From assembly GCF_022458985.1 (NCBI RefSeq), contig NC_061772.1, positions 4,513,501 to 4,577,500 on the forward strand: 64,000 nucleotides of DNA, given 5' to 3'. The stretch comes from Mugil cephalus (taxonomy: Eukaryota > Chordata > Actinopteri > Mugiliformes > Mugilidae). The position numbers and the translations under genes were made by a program. The notes under the pieces were generated by a model that worked only from the letters and a program-made list of their open reading frames with translations, was not told the origin of the DNA and made no database searches. This document shows positions 12,401 through 25,190 of this stretch, piece after piece; position 1 is the stretch's first letter; each line of letters opens with the position of its first letter.

Positions 12401-15400
12401 GTTGAAGTGATACCTACTTTTATTTGATCAAAGCAAAAACCACAATCACATTTCAATATTACAACAAACACATGGCAGTGTTGGCTTTAAAATGCTTGAA
12501 AGATTAGCCACACAGCTACACTGCATCGGTTTTATTAGTGTGATCCTAAAGGTGGCATAAAGTGGAGGGAGTAGAACAAAGCATTTGTCTCTGATCTATA
12601 AATACTACCACCCCACCATAGGCCAAGCAGTTACAGATATATGAATGAACATATTTAACATGAAAACACGCCCCATGATGAAAGGGCTTTAGGAGACTCA
12701 TCTTCTGATTTGAGTCTGGCTGTACAAGGCTAATGTGCGATGCATCTTTTTTCTTATTATTTTAATGAGCACATTGACATCAGCTGGCATTTTCCAATTG
12801 CTCATGGGAACGTCAAGATTTAAGTGTTGCTGTTCTGAATATGAATCTCATATTTTCTGTAGCCATTGTGGTATTTGTCTCGGTTATGACTTGGTAGACA
12901 GATATGTTTCACACACCACTGTGGCATTTTTCACTTTCAGAGAACCAAATATTGAATAAGGAGATGAGAAAAGATGTGGACTGACCTGTATTGATGCAAA
13001 TACGTAGTCAAAACCTCGACATTATTCCTTTCTTGATCTCAGAGCTGAATTGTTCAACAAAATGCTGAACCAATGTGAACCAATAAAGCTACTATACTGC
13101 GATCTCACAGCAAACAGTGCATACTCACTGGGGTTATGAGCTTGTGTTGAAAGAATGTGATTAAAAGAGGGTGTGAATATGTAAAAACAAGGCCATTTAC
13201 CAAACAGTTAAGCTAAAAAAAAAAAAAAAAAGCTACCTACACAATTATGTTATTTGGTGCAATATGGGAAACGTCCAGTACTGTTCAGTGTTATTGTAGC
13301 CGGAAACACAGTAGAGGTTAGACTTCAACATACCTCTCTGCTAATGTGACTTTACTATTCTCATACATAGGTAAGTGGAAACTAATTTAATGATGTATAT
13401 GACTATGCATCATGTTGTATATGAATATGCTCTAACTTACTCGTAAACTTTAGTAAAGTTAATACGTTTCTCTCCTGTAAAGGCACCTGATAAAAATTTC
13501 CTTCCGTCCATCAACACATAAAATGTGTCCTTTCTCAAATTCAGCCCACAAAGCTGACTATTGTAAGATAAACTTGTCTTATTATAGAGGTTGAAAGAGT
13601 GGGATGAAAGGCTTTGATCCCATCAGGTCTAAATAAACAGGCTCTATTTTGAACCTGGACTCAGTCCACCACTGGAGCATACAGGCCCACTTCTGTTTGT
13701 ACAGTCTTTTTATAGTTATAGTATTCCATGGAAATATTTGGATGAAGATGGGATGGGAGAACATCCTCTTCCTACAAGCAAAAAAGCAATGCCACACTGA
13801 GGCTTTACTTGAAATAATGTGTGTCTGCATCTGTAACAGGTTTTCTGTCTGTGTTCCAATACTAAAAGTGAAAAGGCCTTTCTAAATAGAGCCATTTATA
13901 CTGTATGTATGAAAGGGCTTTTGTTAATGGGTTATGAACTTGCACGTGTAACCCAAACTCTGGACCAATACAGCCATGAATGTAAGTCCACTCATTGCAG
14001 ATTGGGATTTCAGTTGCACTAGTAGGAGGTATCACAAAGAAACTCTGCGACTAACTGAAAGGGAAAAAAAGCTACCATGTAGCTATGGATGACTGCAAGA
14101 ACTTCTTTGTTACAGCTTAAGAAAATGGGAACCAAGGTTTACTATTATCAGAAAACAGGAATGTTTCAGTTGCTCAAACTATTAAACTGTGTCCACAGAC
14201 ACAGTTTATATTTAGTATTTAAGCGATAATTCAGATTTAATTTAACCTGGCATAATTCCTGGTCATGTGGCCATCGTGTGTATATGAGTGAAAGATGTAG
14301 AACATTTAGTGTTTAATTTCCCTGCCACTTTCCAAAAAAAGTAATTTTTACATGTATTATATGAATGTTTGTTTTCAAATCTGACTGAAGTAATTAGAGT
14401 GATTAATCATCTGGAATGGTCATTTGCTAAAATGCATCCATCTGGGGCTTCCTGTCTGACCTAATCAATGGCCTATTCACCTGAACCTTTCAGTTTGTTT
14501 ACACTGAAATCCAATTTCTATGCTTACATTAAAAAAAGGTAGTTTCTTTTTTTCACTAGCACCTTTCACATTGCCTATTCAACAAATCCAGTGCACAGTT
14601 CTGTGTGAACAGTACAGAAACAGAAAGAGGCAACCTTGTTGTGGTGGAAAGATGCAGGGCAGATGCATCTGCAGTCTTCATGAATACTAGGCGCTGTGAA
14701 AATATCGAGGTGCAGCACAAGATATGCTGTGTTACCAAGACGTCTTTATCCACCAACACCAACACTAAAGCAGCAGGAGTACCAGTAGCTGAGGATGCAG
14801 TGTCGGCTAAGTACATGAGATTTTAACTGTTGCAGACCAGACAATACTCTGCAATCATCTCAGCAGTAAGTGAACATTACCACCAGAAAGCATAAACATA
14901 TTTGGTAATATTAATTGTGGTTGCAGACCATAGCACCATCTGTTTACCTTTGTTGTACACACAGGGACTTAAGCGTCATAAGCCTCATTCCTGCAATGCC
15001 ACACAATGGACAGAGAACACTTTTACATAACTCTAAGGCACCCTGATGCACAGGACTCTAAGATGAAGAGTCAAAGAGTTGAAAATGAAGAGAGCCTTGT
15101 CCCCTGTAGCGGTCCTAATGGGGTGAGCATGGATAGCATAATTAGCAGGTTTTCTGGCCACATTACAGCATGAACAGAGTGCTGACCACAGAGACAGCAC
15201 CAGTATACTGAAGTACATTTTCTGTCATTCATTCATACATTTTTTACAACCGCTTGTCCTCTGGAGAGCATGTCTTTGGATGGTGGAAGAAAGCTGGAGT
15301 ACCGGGAGAGAGCCCATAAAGACACAGGGAGAACATGCCAACAGGCATCAATGCTAAACACCACGCCACTGTGGCACCCCATTTTCTTTCAGGATGGTCT

Positions 15401-18400
15401 TCCATTTGGTTTGACTGTAACTGACACTGAATTTACATGTGACTGTACCCACGGTGGTGCGCTGGGTAATCCACCACTGCATTTAGCTGTAAAGCTAAAC
15501 TCACCAGGGAACACATTGGAGAGCAGGTGCTGGTGAGAACAACTGAGAGCAAATTGGCCCTCGCTGCCTCATTGTAATCCACTTAAGGCTTTAATCAAAT
15601 TTTCCAGACAATTCCATCAGACTTGAGGTCACAACAATGCTGAGGGGTGAATATACAGCAGACAGCAGTATGACCACTAACAGCAATGACTTGATGAACT
15701 ACTAGCCATGGAAATTCCTCACAGAGGTAATTTTACTCTGACTACACATGTACATTTCAGTGACGCACATTTATTGCACTTCCTGCCTTAGTGTTCTCCA
15801 AGGAGTGTGAATATTTGGTTTTGCTAGATCCCTTCATTACGGACAAGGGATCCGCAACCATGTAACTAAATCGAATACTCGAGCTCACAGGATGTGATGT
15901 GTTTGCTGTCGTTTTCAGAAATGATGAAAGTAAATGGAAAGTCAATATATTGAAATTCCGTCGCTGCCCCACTCAGGAGAGGAGAGGTTAAGGGGTGACA
16001 CCTGTGACCCTGAGATACCTGCTGATGATGCAGAAGGGATTCCCGCATGCATACTGACCGCTCTCCCAGAGCTCCATCACAGGAGACATCTTCAGTTGCT
16101 ATGTCCTAAGTTGCTCCTACAGTCTCTGCTGGTAGCAAAGCATCTTTGATGTTTATTTCATCTTGTATATAAGTTTACCAATACCTTGTGCTCCTCACAT
16201 TGCCTTGTTTTCTCTTTGTCTTGTACTTAGGTCCTCCCCTTTAACTAAAACTTCACACATTCGTATTTAAACAAATTAAACAAATAATGAAGAGCATTGA
16301 CTTTATCTGTCTAAAGGATGTTTCATCCTCCATTGCAGAAAAACAATTTAAAGTTGCAGCATTATAGTATATCACAACAACATTGGTATTGTACAGTCAT
16401 TTGGAAAGAATATTGTGTGTTTAAATACAATATTGGGATAAGTTGATGTTACACTGCCTAAAGATAACAGCAGTTCACTCGCAAAGACATTTGCTAAGAT
16501 ACTATGCAGAAAAGGATATAGTTGAATCCTACCAGATGGTCATAATGTTATGCCTGATTGGTGTATGTACTTCCGTTTTCCCTGTTTGTGATATGGATTG
16601 GAATTCCTGCACGTGATTAATACATAACTGAATTGCTTTCAGATCCCTGGGTTTAAATGTGTGCACCAGTCAGAGGGAAAAGACAGGGGAAAGACCAGTT
16701 TGTTTTTCCTGAAAATGGACTCTATGTTTAATTATTCTGTCCAGAGTACATCATTTCAAAAGCTCTGACATCCTGCTTCCGTGTTATTTTTCTTACAGTG
16801 GAATGATTTGTTTAATTTTTGGCATGAAGACATCACAACACTTCAACAACAAGGACAACATTAATGCCTAGAAGTCAGAAGGTTTACATAAGACAGGGTC
16901 CACCTGTCACGGATTCTAATCATAGGCTTCTAATATACATCCCACAATGTTCATTTCTTCATTTGCATTATGAAAATGACTACAAAATGTTTATTGTATG
17001 TGTAATTAGTTTGAGTAGATCACTCACTTTTCCAGGGAGTGTGCATATTGTTTCAGGACTGTGCATATAAACTGAACTCTGGGAACCCCATAACATAATG
17101 TAAAGCACTTCAAACTGTTGGATTTCTCTGCCACTATAAGGCCTCGACTTTCCACCGTGAAATGCCCTGGGATTACGTATAATTTGGAACTCAACTCAAA
17201 ATACAAATAATTATCTGTTATTTCACAGGAACACTGTGCACATGAAAGCCCCTGGCTCCTCACCTACTTTGACATCACTTACTTTGGAAGAGTTGTCTTC
17301 CATAGTTGTCACTGCAGCTGAGGCAGCTGGTGGTGGTGATGGTAAAGAAATGCCTGCAAACTACAGTTTCAAAACTGCCAAATATAGAAACTGTGACACA
17401 TTCATATGAAAGGTTTAAAAAAAAATCTGAGGAATGGAAAGTAACAGACTTACTTTTTTAACATTGCTGAATGCAGTCATGGCACATTTATCAAAGTGGC
17501 AAACTCAAAGATGGGCAGCACCGATATCCATATGTATGTTTTTGAACCAATCATCTCTGAGAGATCTGAACAGTGTGGCCTGTGTGACACCATCAGTCTG
17601 CTGAACATTAGCAGAAAGATACTTCTTTAAATGTACTGATGCTCCTCACTGAACCACATTTACATTTTCCATGGCTCACTTGGCTACATATAGTGACTCA
17701 CCAGACTATTTTAATAAAAAGCTCTGAGGCACTTTAATAAAGTGATGACAATCGACAGCGTATGATGGGAAGTGTTAATAGCAAATAGCTGTTCCAAAGG
17801 GCCACATGAAGAGACGAGAACTTTAAATGTTGGGATAGCACTACACACGTTCAGACAGCCTCTCTAGGCCATGTCTGGATGTTGCAGACATCTGTCTAAT
17901 AGCATAAATCAAGGTGTAGAAAATGTCTAATAATAAAAGAAGTCGTAAAGAGAAATTCTGCTAACCTTTCATCTTAACACATCCGTTCATGATGAGTGTA
18001 TTTCTGCAGTTAATTGCTGGCTTCACTGGTTTCATTTTTCAATAAAACTGTTCACAATATTAAAAAGTCCTGGATTTGATTGTCCTTCAGAGTGAATAAA
18101 CATAACTTGTAAGAAAAAGCATTCCATTAGAGAGTGACTTTCCTTGGTATGGTTGCATGCTTTTTCTCTTTCTGTCTTTCTCTTTGTCCCTTTTTCCTTC
18201 TAGTCCCTGGCTGCTCTCTGCAGTTCCTCCACCTCTGTCATCATTTCTAAACACAATGTGAATAGCAAACTGCATTCCTCAAAGTCATAGCTCATAGCTC
18301 ATTGGCATTACAGACGATGCTGTTTTCAGAGTGGGGTGAAAGAAAAGGCTGGGTGATTTTGTCCTGTTGTTGTTTGTGAGTGCAAGGGAAGAGGAAGCTG

Positions 18401-21400
18401 GCGTTGACGAGGGCGGGGTGGCCGGCCTTGTGAGGGGGGAGGAGGAAAAAGTCAGTGCTGGCGCTGCAGATGAGTTACATCTGAACGGCTGTGCCTACAG
18501 GGAGACTGAGTGCTGACAGGAAGAGGCCGGCACCAGGAAGGCCCGGCCGACAAAGAGACAATGAGTAGGAGTAAAGGATTTTTGAAATTGTCACTTTATT
18601 ATTATTCCTTTTTTTTTTTTTACTTTTGCCTTTACCACTCCTTCATCCGTCATTCCTCTTGTTTAGTGCAATAGTGCCAGAGTTCAAGCTGTCTTTTTGT
18701 TTTAAGCATGTTCCAATGTTCCACCATTGCACAAAATAAAGCCTTCGGAAAATATTACTGACAAAATGAAATGTTTGGAAAGGGGGAGATAAGATGGGGT
18801 CACAGCTATAAACCTCAAAACATGTCTAGAAAAGCACATGGCATGGTTATAATGCCACATCTAGTGAATCTGTACGCTAGCATGCAACCTGCAACGCCAT
18901 CAAACACCTGCACCTCCTTCATCTCACTCACATCTTACCATTTTAAATCTGCATCCGTGTCCGAAATATTCCTTGTTCTTTGCTTTTACCTTTACTGTAT
19001 AATCAGGTTGACACGTAAGCTTTTCATTTTGATGTATTTTAGGAGACCTCAGTGACAACTGGTTGAACGATGGCATATTAAAACCAAAGTGCACCTGTGC
19101 ACACCATTCTTTAAGGTTGCATGTGATAGATCCAGCCCAGAGCCATAATGCTCAAAGAATAAACCATGTCAGTATTAGTTAAGCTCATTTGTATTTCTTA
19201 GCAGCATCTCATTTGTGTATGTCAATCATCTGCCCATGAAAGGAAAAAGGTTCCTCATGTGTGCTGCTCTTTTAACTGAGCTAGGCCAGGAGGACCACTG
19301 GTTCTGACACTTTCAGTAGGTCTTCATTTGTTTGACTTTGGAGACTGCATATCATCTTAAGCAAAAATCACATTTCCATTGATTATTAATGTAATCAGTA
19401 TTTACAACACTTGAGTTGGATTATTCCCTTTAAAGTATTACCCTATAGTTTTATATCCTTGTTAAGAAAGGAACTGAAATGTTAGAGGTAAGAGATTCAT
19501 ACTGATACCAGTAGTGGGTGTAGGTCTGCTCTGCTACTACCTTACAGCAACATACAGCTGTACTCGCACAGTCGAATCTGGGGTTTGAATAAATAACATT
19601 AGCAGTATTTAGTGCCAGCTGCCTGATATCTGTTCTCAGAGTTCTTTTAGACCAGAAGTGTTGCTGATGTGGAGGTAGAAGTATAAAAGTATAGTTTTAA
19701 ACATTCGGCAGTGAGGTGCAGCTCAACCAGCCTGTATAAACAACACATACCACATTCTAGCAGCATGCAGTACTGTAGAACAGGATGCTACGTTCTCTCA
19801 TCAAGCAGAGGCAAGCCCTGGGAGTATTTGGGTCCAAATACAAGCTCCTTGACTCACTGCTCACCAGTGGAAACTTCTGAAAAAACAGGCAGTCTGTTCT
19901 GGCTCCATCTGAGGAGTTTACCAGAAAGGTGAGTTTCTGTGATGCTGTGAGTAAGCACTGAGGGACCGCAAAATGAACGACGCGAGACCTTCACACCCTC
20001 AAAGTCGGGTGATCAGGACCGCTGAAGCTCTCAACTTGCTGTGAATATCAGCCCATCCCACCCAAAAGCAGTCGCTCAAAACAGCAAAATGATAAATTAC
20101 CCTCTTAAGAAAATGAGGAATGTTCCTCAACTAGCTCCCTCTCTGTGGAAAGAATGGACAGAGCACACCAACGCTCTTGACCCACTGCATTTCGCAGGAA
20201 TGTCCTGATCACTCCTCGAACAAAAACAGGTTAAAGCACTGCTGAAGTCCAAAGACAATGAACTGCAGTATCGACAGTTAACAAAAAACTATGTTAATAT
20301 AAGAGTATATGACAACCAGACGCTAATCACCCAAAAAATCAAATCAAATGATCAGCTGTCTGCTGTAGACCTCTCAGAGAAACCATAATCTCATCTTGAC
20401 AAAGCTACACTATTCCAAAACACACTGACTGCATGGACAGATGAACAGACAGCCCTGCTTCCAGGCACAAACGCACATGACATAAAGCACAGTGCACAAC
20501 TGTAGCATTTTTCTCATATGTAAACTGATTTCCGGGGGGGGGTGACAAGGTATGATATTATGACAATGAGCCAATGGGATTATGAGGGAGGGGTTTTGTT
20601 CTTTCACCTCAACGCAACACTCTCAAGGGAAGGCTGTTATGTACTAGAGAGAACTGTATACAGGTGGGGCACAGAAGAATACAGTGAGGGTAACGCACAA
20701 GACAGAGGACTGCATAATGAAAAGTGTTGAAAGACAATGTTCAACCTGTCCTGAACACAGAGAGAGACCAATGGAAACATAGCCCAGAGCATGACAACGA
20801 GGAAAACTGATTCACAGTAGCAGATCTCCATCCCAAAGCCATTCAGCTTCGATTCCCAAGGGCCCAATTCAATTTAAATAACTATTCGATTTGATTAAAT
20901 GTCAATTAGATTAGAGATACTTCAGTTATAAAACCAAGGCTTGTGTAACTTGACCTGCATAACTGTGACTTTTCACAAACATATTCAGCTGGATTACCAA
21001 TTTTGTTTGGACACGCATGAATCTGTCAAAAACTAAAGCTGTAAATTGTACAAGGCACTACTACTGAAGAGCAAAGTTTTCCAATGTTTTTTCTATGGAT
21101 ATGGGCCCCGGCATGACTACTGTTTATCTAACTAGTCAACAGTGAGAAGCTAAAGATGGGACTTGACAAAGGGTAGAGGCTCTCTGGTTGGTGGACAGCA
21201 GACCAATAAGACCAAAAGGTCATCTAGATAGTCAGTACTCTAAACCGCATAAAGTAAATGTTTGCTGGGGTTTTATCAGTTCCCAACAGAGAAACTTGGG
21301 AATGTAGACATTTTGAAATGATTATGGAAAGAGGGTGGTGATGGAGGATTTATGGTGTGTAAATATCCTACATTAAGCCAACCGATGAATGTTTTGTAAA

Positions 21401-23623
21401 AGAAGCTGATGGATATTTACTACAAGATAATGACAATAGCAATAGACAACATTAGCGTTTGGAAACGCCACCATTCCACACGCTGTTAATGTTGGCATTG
21501 GTTCTAAACACACTCTGCCTTTGGTAGCCACAATAGCTTAGCAGCCCATCAAGTAGCAATCAAATGTCTGACATCTGTCTAGATGGAGTCATGACTGAAA
21601 GGTGACACCAGAGCACCAACACATCATAATCAGTACACAGCAGTGGTGAGCAATATATACAACAGTATACGAGGTGCAATCGACAGATGACACCAAATAC
21701 TATACCAGCAATATAACACTAATGGGAAAACTCTACTCAATGTGTTGTCTGCTGGCAGCTTTAAACTCACAGGCTACAACCAAAATAGTGACAAACAGAT
21801 GAGTAAACTGAATGATGAAGCCAATAAAATCACCTAATACTTCTAGTTCACGTTTTCAATATTCATATCAAATTCAAATTCAGATGTTATGTTAATATTA
21901 AATCTTTTTACTTAATACATATTCACTCTTAAATGTAACTGTGTGTATTTCTGGTAGTAATTTTAGCTAGAGGTGCAAATGCGATGCAAGTGATTTCTGA
22001 CCACTCCTCAGGACTGTACACATCTACACAGTGAGCATTGAAACCCCCACCTAAACCTTTTAATCTGACTTCACCAGAATAGCAAGTAATCAATAGAAAA
22101 CACTGAAAGGCTTGAAGGCCCAGCCCCCTGAAAATAGACTGAACAAATATTCCTTCTACCTTGAAGGGTTCAGGCCCAGTGGGGAACTCAGAAACAAAAT
22201 AAACCAACTAAAAACATATTAAGGTGTATTTTTCTCTCACTAACTTTCAGATGTGGTCCAAATAATGGTCTAATGGTCTCCATGCTGAGCTGATCATGGA
22301 GAACACTAGGCCTAACACTGCAGGCTGTTTCCTGGGATTAAGTAGCTGCTATATTTGCCAGAGAAAATCCTGCACTCTGTATTGCTTCATATAAGGAGGT
22401 GACATTCATCACAGCTCATACGCATGTACAAAGATTCCAGCAGGCTCTCCACTCTGCCAGCAGCCTTTTAGCCTGAGCAAACAATTTGATTTGGGTGGGT
22501 CAAATTAAGCAACAGCGCTAACAGCAGTAGTGGCGGGTCTGGGCTTGTTGTGTATGGAAAAGGTAGCTCTAATTAGGTCCATGTTCATTTTATTCACCAG
22601 CTAATGTGATGATCCACTATGACTGTGAGACAGGTGGCCGAAGCACAAATCTGGACGTACAACAGAACTGTTTGAAGTGCACTGTGGGGCTGCAGCCGAG
22701 CATGAGGAAAGAAAATGCAGCGCCTGGATTACTCTATCCAAAACCCTGTCCATCCATTCATTCATTTTCTTTACCTGAAGAGAGGGAAGCACGAGGAAGA
22801 TCAGGGCAGCCCTCCGGAGGATAAATGACTCCATCTTCATCTGTGTTTTTCCACAAGTCAATGTCTCTCTGCAGCAGGATGAGCCCCAACCTATATAGGA
22901 AGCAGGTACAGCAGAATAAATCTCTTAGCAGAAGCACATGGGATGTTCCGGAGACGCCAGACTTTGTAAAAAAAAAAATAAAAAATACTGTATGGCATGA
23001 AATAACTAGTTAACACAGCAAAGGGCCCAGAACAAACCTGAGCTGCGGGCCCTCATTCCCACAGCATAAATATGCATTGTATTACTTCAGCAATTAGTTT
23101 GAGGTGCCTTGATTAAGCACACAGGTATTTAACCTGTACTTAAACACACTGTAATGCTACTTAACTAGCCACCCTGCTCAACATATGAAAACACCACACA
23201 CAATGTCCAATAAAAGGAAACTGCTGAGATGCGCTATGGAAATGCAGGGCCGGTATTTTTGGAGTTTGACCTATACAAAGCACTGAATGTCAGGATATCG
23301 GCTGCGCCGGTTTTGACCATTCTTTTTAAAGTCTGACAGTCCACAGGAGCCCGTTACATGCACTGCTAAATGTCTCCCTCTTTAGAACTAGGCTTTACTG
23401 GGCGTCCCTGCACAAGATGGGAGCTCAAACAGACCTTCTGCTTTCATTTCAGCCTCATCAATAGAGCTCTGCGTCTTCTTCAGTGGCACGAAAGCCTGGT
23501 TTGATCCTGTGTCACTACTATGAGTTAGGTCTGTGAAAATAAAGTAACTGACGATTTTTAACATTGTTTTCTACTGCAAAAAAATGTCTTTGGTGGCTAT
23601 GGCTCAGAGCGGGTTAGTGGTCT

Positions 23624-23690
<67 letters not shown>

Positions 23691-24520
23691 GGAACATGAT
23701 TATCATGACTCATTTGTTAAAGAAAAAACACCATTAATGTTAACAGCTTCTATGATATAGTATCTACTGTAAATTTCCCACTGTGAGACAAATTTTTCTA
23801 TTCTATTCTATTCTTGTCTTTTTTCAGACAGATATACAGACTAATATTTCTTTAGGGTATTCATTTTATTATTACTATTGTTGTTAGTATTATGTGCATA
23901 TAAGTCACCTGCATCCATTAACACTGACCAGAGACTCTGTGACAGCAGGAGGCTGAGTTTCCTCCCATGTAGCTCTAGGCCTACGTGTAAATATAAATGA
24001 ATATCATAGTGAAGGTCTATTTTAGCGAGCATACCGTGAGCATACCGTGAGTGTGGGCAGAGTTTCTTAAGTTTCTGAACGTTCAGAGGATCTTAAACAC
24101 AGTGGCAGTGTTTATGGCATCACGCATCAGAAGCATCGACACCAGACAGGTTGGTCTCGCAGCCCAAACGAAAGTCTTGGTGGAAGATGAGCAGTCGCAG
24201 GTGAGCGGCCCTGCTTTCAGTTGGACATCTGTTTGTTTGCGGAGAAATAAATAAATTACCTTGAGTGTGGGGAGAGGTCCTGTGCTCCCTACGCGCTTCT
24301 TTGGAGATGCGCCATCCTTTATTTTCCAGTCCCGACAAACACCGACCACCGATCACCTGAGCACACACCCCGAACCAACACAGAAGTGACCGGAAGAGAC
24401 CGCTGAGGAGCCAGAGAGGTGAACGCGCTGGTGCTTCTGAGTATCCAGGCTCCTGGAAGAGCGCAGCCCGTCCGCTTTCCTCACACACAACTTGGGACCA
24501 ATGTCGAGTTAGACACACAT
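9350..24520 (-). CDS. Unidentified gene, 5' part (exons at about 24.5, 23.5, 17.3, 9.4 kb); continues off left edge
   Basis: Four exon-like segments on the minus strand have good splice signals and agree in phase. Segment 1 (about 24520-24260) ends CTCAAG|gtaatt. Segment 2 (23530-23435) follows ttattttcacag and ends GAAG|gtctgt. Segment 3 (17311-17283) follows ctcagctgcag and ends TCCAAA|gtaagt. Segment 4 (9469-9350) follows gtgttgtcag and ends GACCAG|gtcagt. Joined, they keep one frame open across three junctions. The product is hydrophilic, rich in Ser, Glu and Asp, with no membrane segment in the part seen; it looks like a disordered or regulatory N-terminus. Translation could start in segment 2 (ATG before KAE) or segment 3 (MEDNSSK). 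Segment 1 is Cys/Trp-rich when translated and CpG-rich, so it is more likely 5' UTR. I do not recognise the family. Introns of 1-8 kb separate the segments. Confidence 0.4.
11395..11660 (-). mobile_element. MITE-like element, inverted copy
   Basis: Reverse-complement counterpart of the segments at 37053-37297 and 39981-40165. It shares the gatgatccacag core, the run reading cccaaagacccccactaac in this orientation, and the terminal motif cataatgttatgcctgatc. It is non-coding and degenerate. Confidence 0.6.
15228..15370. repeat. Fragment of a common teleost interspersed repeat
   Basis: It carries the familiar wording of a repeat abundant in fish genomes: a ccgcttgtcctctgg start, then tggaagaaagctggagtacc and gacacagggagaacatgcca. 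A second fragment of the same type, with ggggctggggcctaccccagc, lies at 51718-51775. Confidence 0.55.
17283..17311 (-). CDS. Micro-exon of unidentified gene, possible start codon
   Basis: This 29-nt segment lies between ctcagctgcag and gtaagt. Entering in phase 1 it reads (V)TTMEDNSSK and leaves in phase 0, matching both the 23.5-kb and the 9.4-kb exons. The ATG at 17303-17301 could alternatively be the initiator if the upstream segments are untranslated. Confidence 0.4.
17312..23434. other. Gene-free stretch (probable intron)
   Basis: No supported coding exon. A GC-rich patch at about 18380-18560, with several CpG and GGCCGG motifs, could be an alternative promoter or enhancer. Poly-T runs lie near 18609 and an uninterrupted G-run is at 20534. 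A segment at 22784-22873 has splice-like borders but conflicts in phase with the neighbouring exons (see findings). Confidence 0.45.
23435..23530 (-). CDS. Exon of unidentified gene (31 codons)
   Basis: This 96-nt segment has a strong acceptor (ttactttattttcacag) and a moderate donor (GAAG|gtctgt). It reads LTHSSDTGSNQAFVPLKK, then TQSSIDEAEMKAE. If the donor is not used, the frame continues 15 codons to a TAG at 23390-23388, so a short alternative terminal exon is also possible. Confidence 0.4.
23623..23690. repeat. GATA microsatellite
   Basis: An uninterrupted run of the tetranucleotide gata/agat, about 17 units. Confidence 0.97.
24260..24520 (-). promoter_or_regulatory. Probable first exon / promoter-proximal region of the unidentified minus gene
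   Basis: The segment is CpG-richer than its surroundings and ends in a clean donor (CTCAAG|gtaatt at 24259). It is open in the frame that continues into the 23.5-kb exon, with an upstream ATG at 24518. The translated composition (many Cys, Trp and Leu) and weak start context suggest 5' UTR rather than coding sequence. The exact transcription start cannot be read from sequence. Confidence 0.35.
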
Positions 24521-24689
24521 ACTAGTAGATACAGCTTCCGGTTATCGGTTTCAAAATAAAACACATACATACAGACAAACTTGTATTCGTTTACATGTAC
24601 TTTGAATTTCGAACAAAATAAACAAAGCTGACTGTTTGTTCTAACTCTATATAAGGCATGGTGAAAGCCTGGTCACAAACACTGTATAC

Positions 24690-25190
24690 AATACGTGTCA
24701 AACATAAGGCCCTCTGGCCAAAAGTGGCCCAGCAGAGGAACCAATCTGGCCCGTAGTATGAAGTGTGCAAATTACACAGAAGTCTGCAGGTTTTATATGA
24801 ACACAACAAAACACAAGAGGACACAGGACTAAATAGCAGACAGCAATGTGGCCAAATTGGCCATTATTTATTTATTTATTTATTTGATTGTTTTTTTGAA
24901 GGATCATTTGTTAAATGTAAACATTCTCCTAATTGAGTTCTTCTTTGCACTCTGGAGTTCCATAACCTCAACTTCCCACTAGTCTCTCAGAACTCACGAA
25001 GCTACTCGAATGAGCAGCAAAACGTCTAAAAGACACTAAAAGTTCAGTAGCCTTTCTTTAAAAGATTACCTTGACCTGGAAGACTGAGAACCTTCACAGA
25101 CACCCTGTGGAACTGTCACTACTTGTAGGTTATTGTGCTGTTATCTTACTGTTCTGGCCTGCTTGGGATCAAATTGGGCTGTATGTTTTT
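24690..25190. mobile_element. DNA-transposon-like relic
   Basis: The ends read cgtgtcaaacataaggccct on the left and gatcaaattgggctgtatg on the right. This is the wording of a widespread fish non-autonomous transposon family whose ends match the 'gtgtcaaactcaaggcc' and 'gccacatacagcccaatttg' motifs. A related right-end fragment lies at about 30718-30795 in a lamin intron. No transposase frame. Confidence 0.45.

Larger units (their letters stand above)
9470..17282. other. Gene-free stretch (probable intron)
   Basis: No further exon with paired splice sites and coding character was found. It contains a G-rich run at 9888-9907, an inverted copy of the fish MITE-like element (11395-11660), an A-tract at 13215-13231 and a fragment of a common fish repeat (15228-15370). 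Confidence 0.5.

Noticed and set aside
24120..24518. 132-codon minus-strand ORF taken as a stand-alone protein
   Set aside because: It runs past a clear splice donor at 24259 and has CpG-rich, Cys/Trp-heavy composition. It fits better as a 5' UTR exon.
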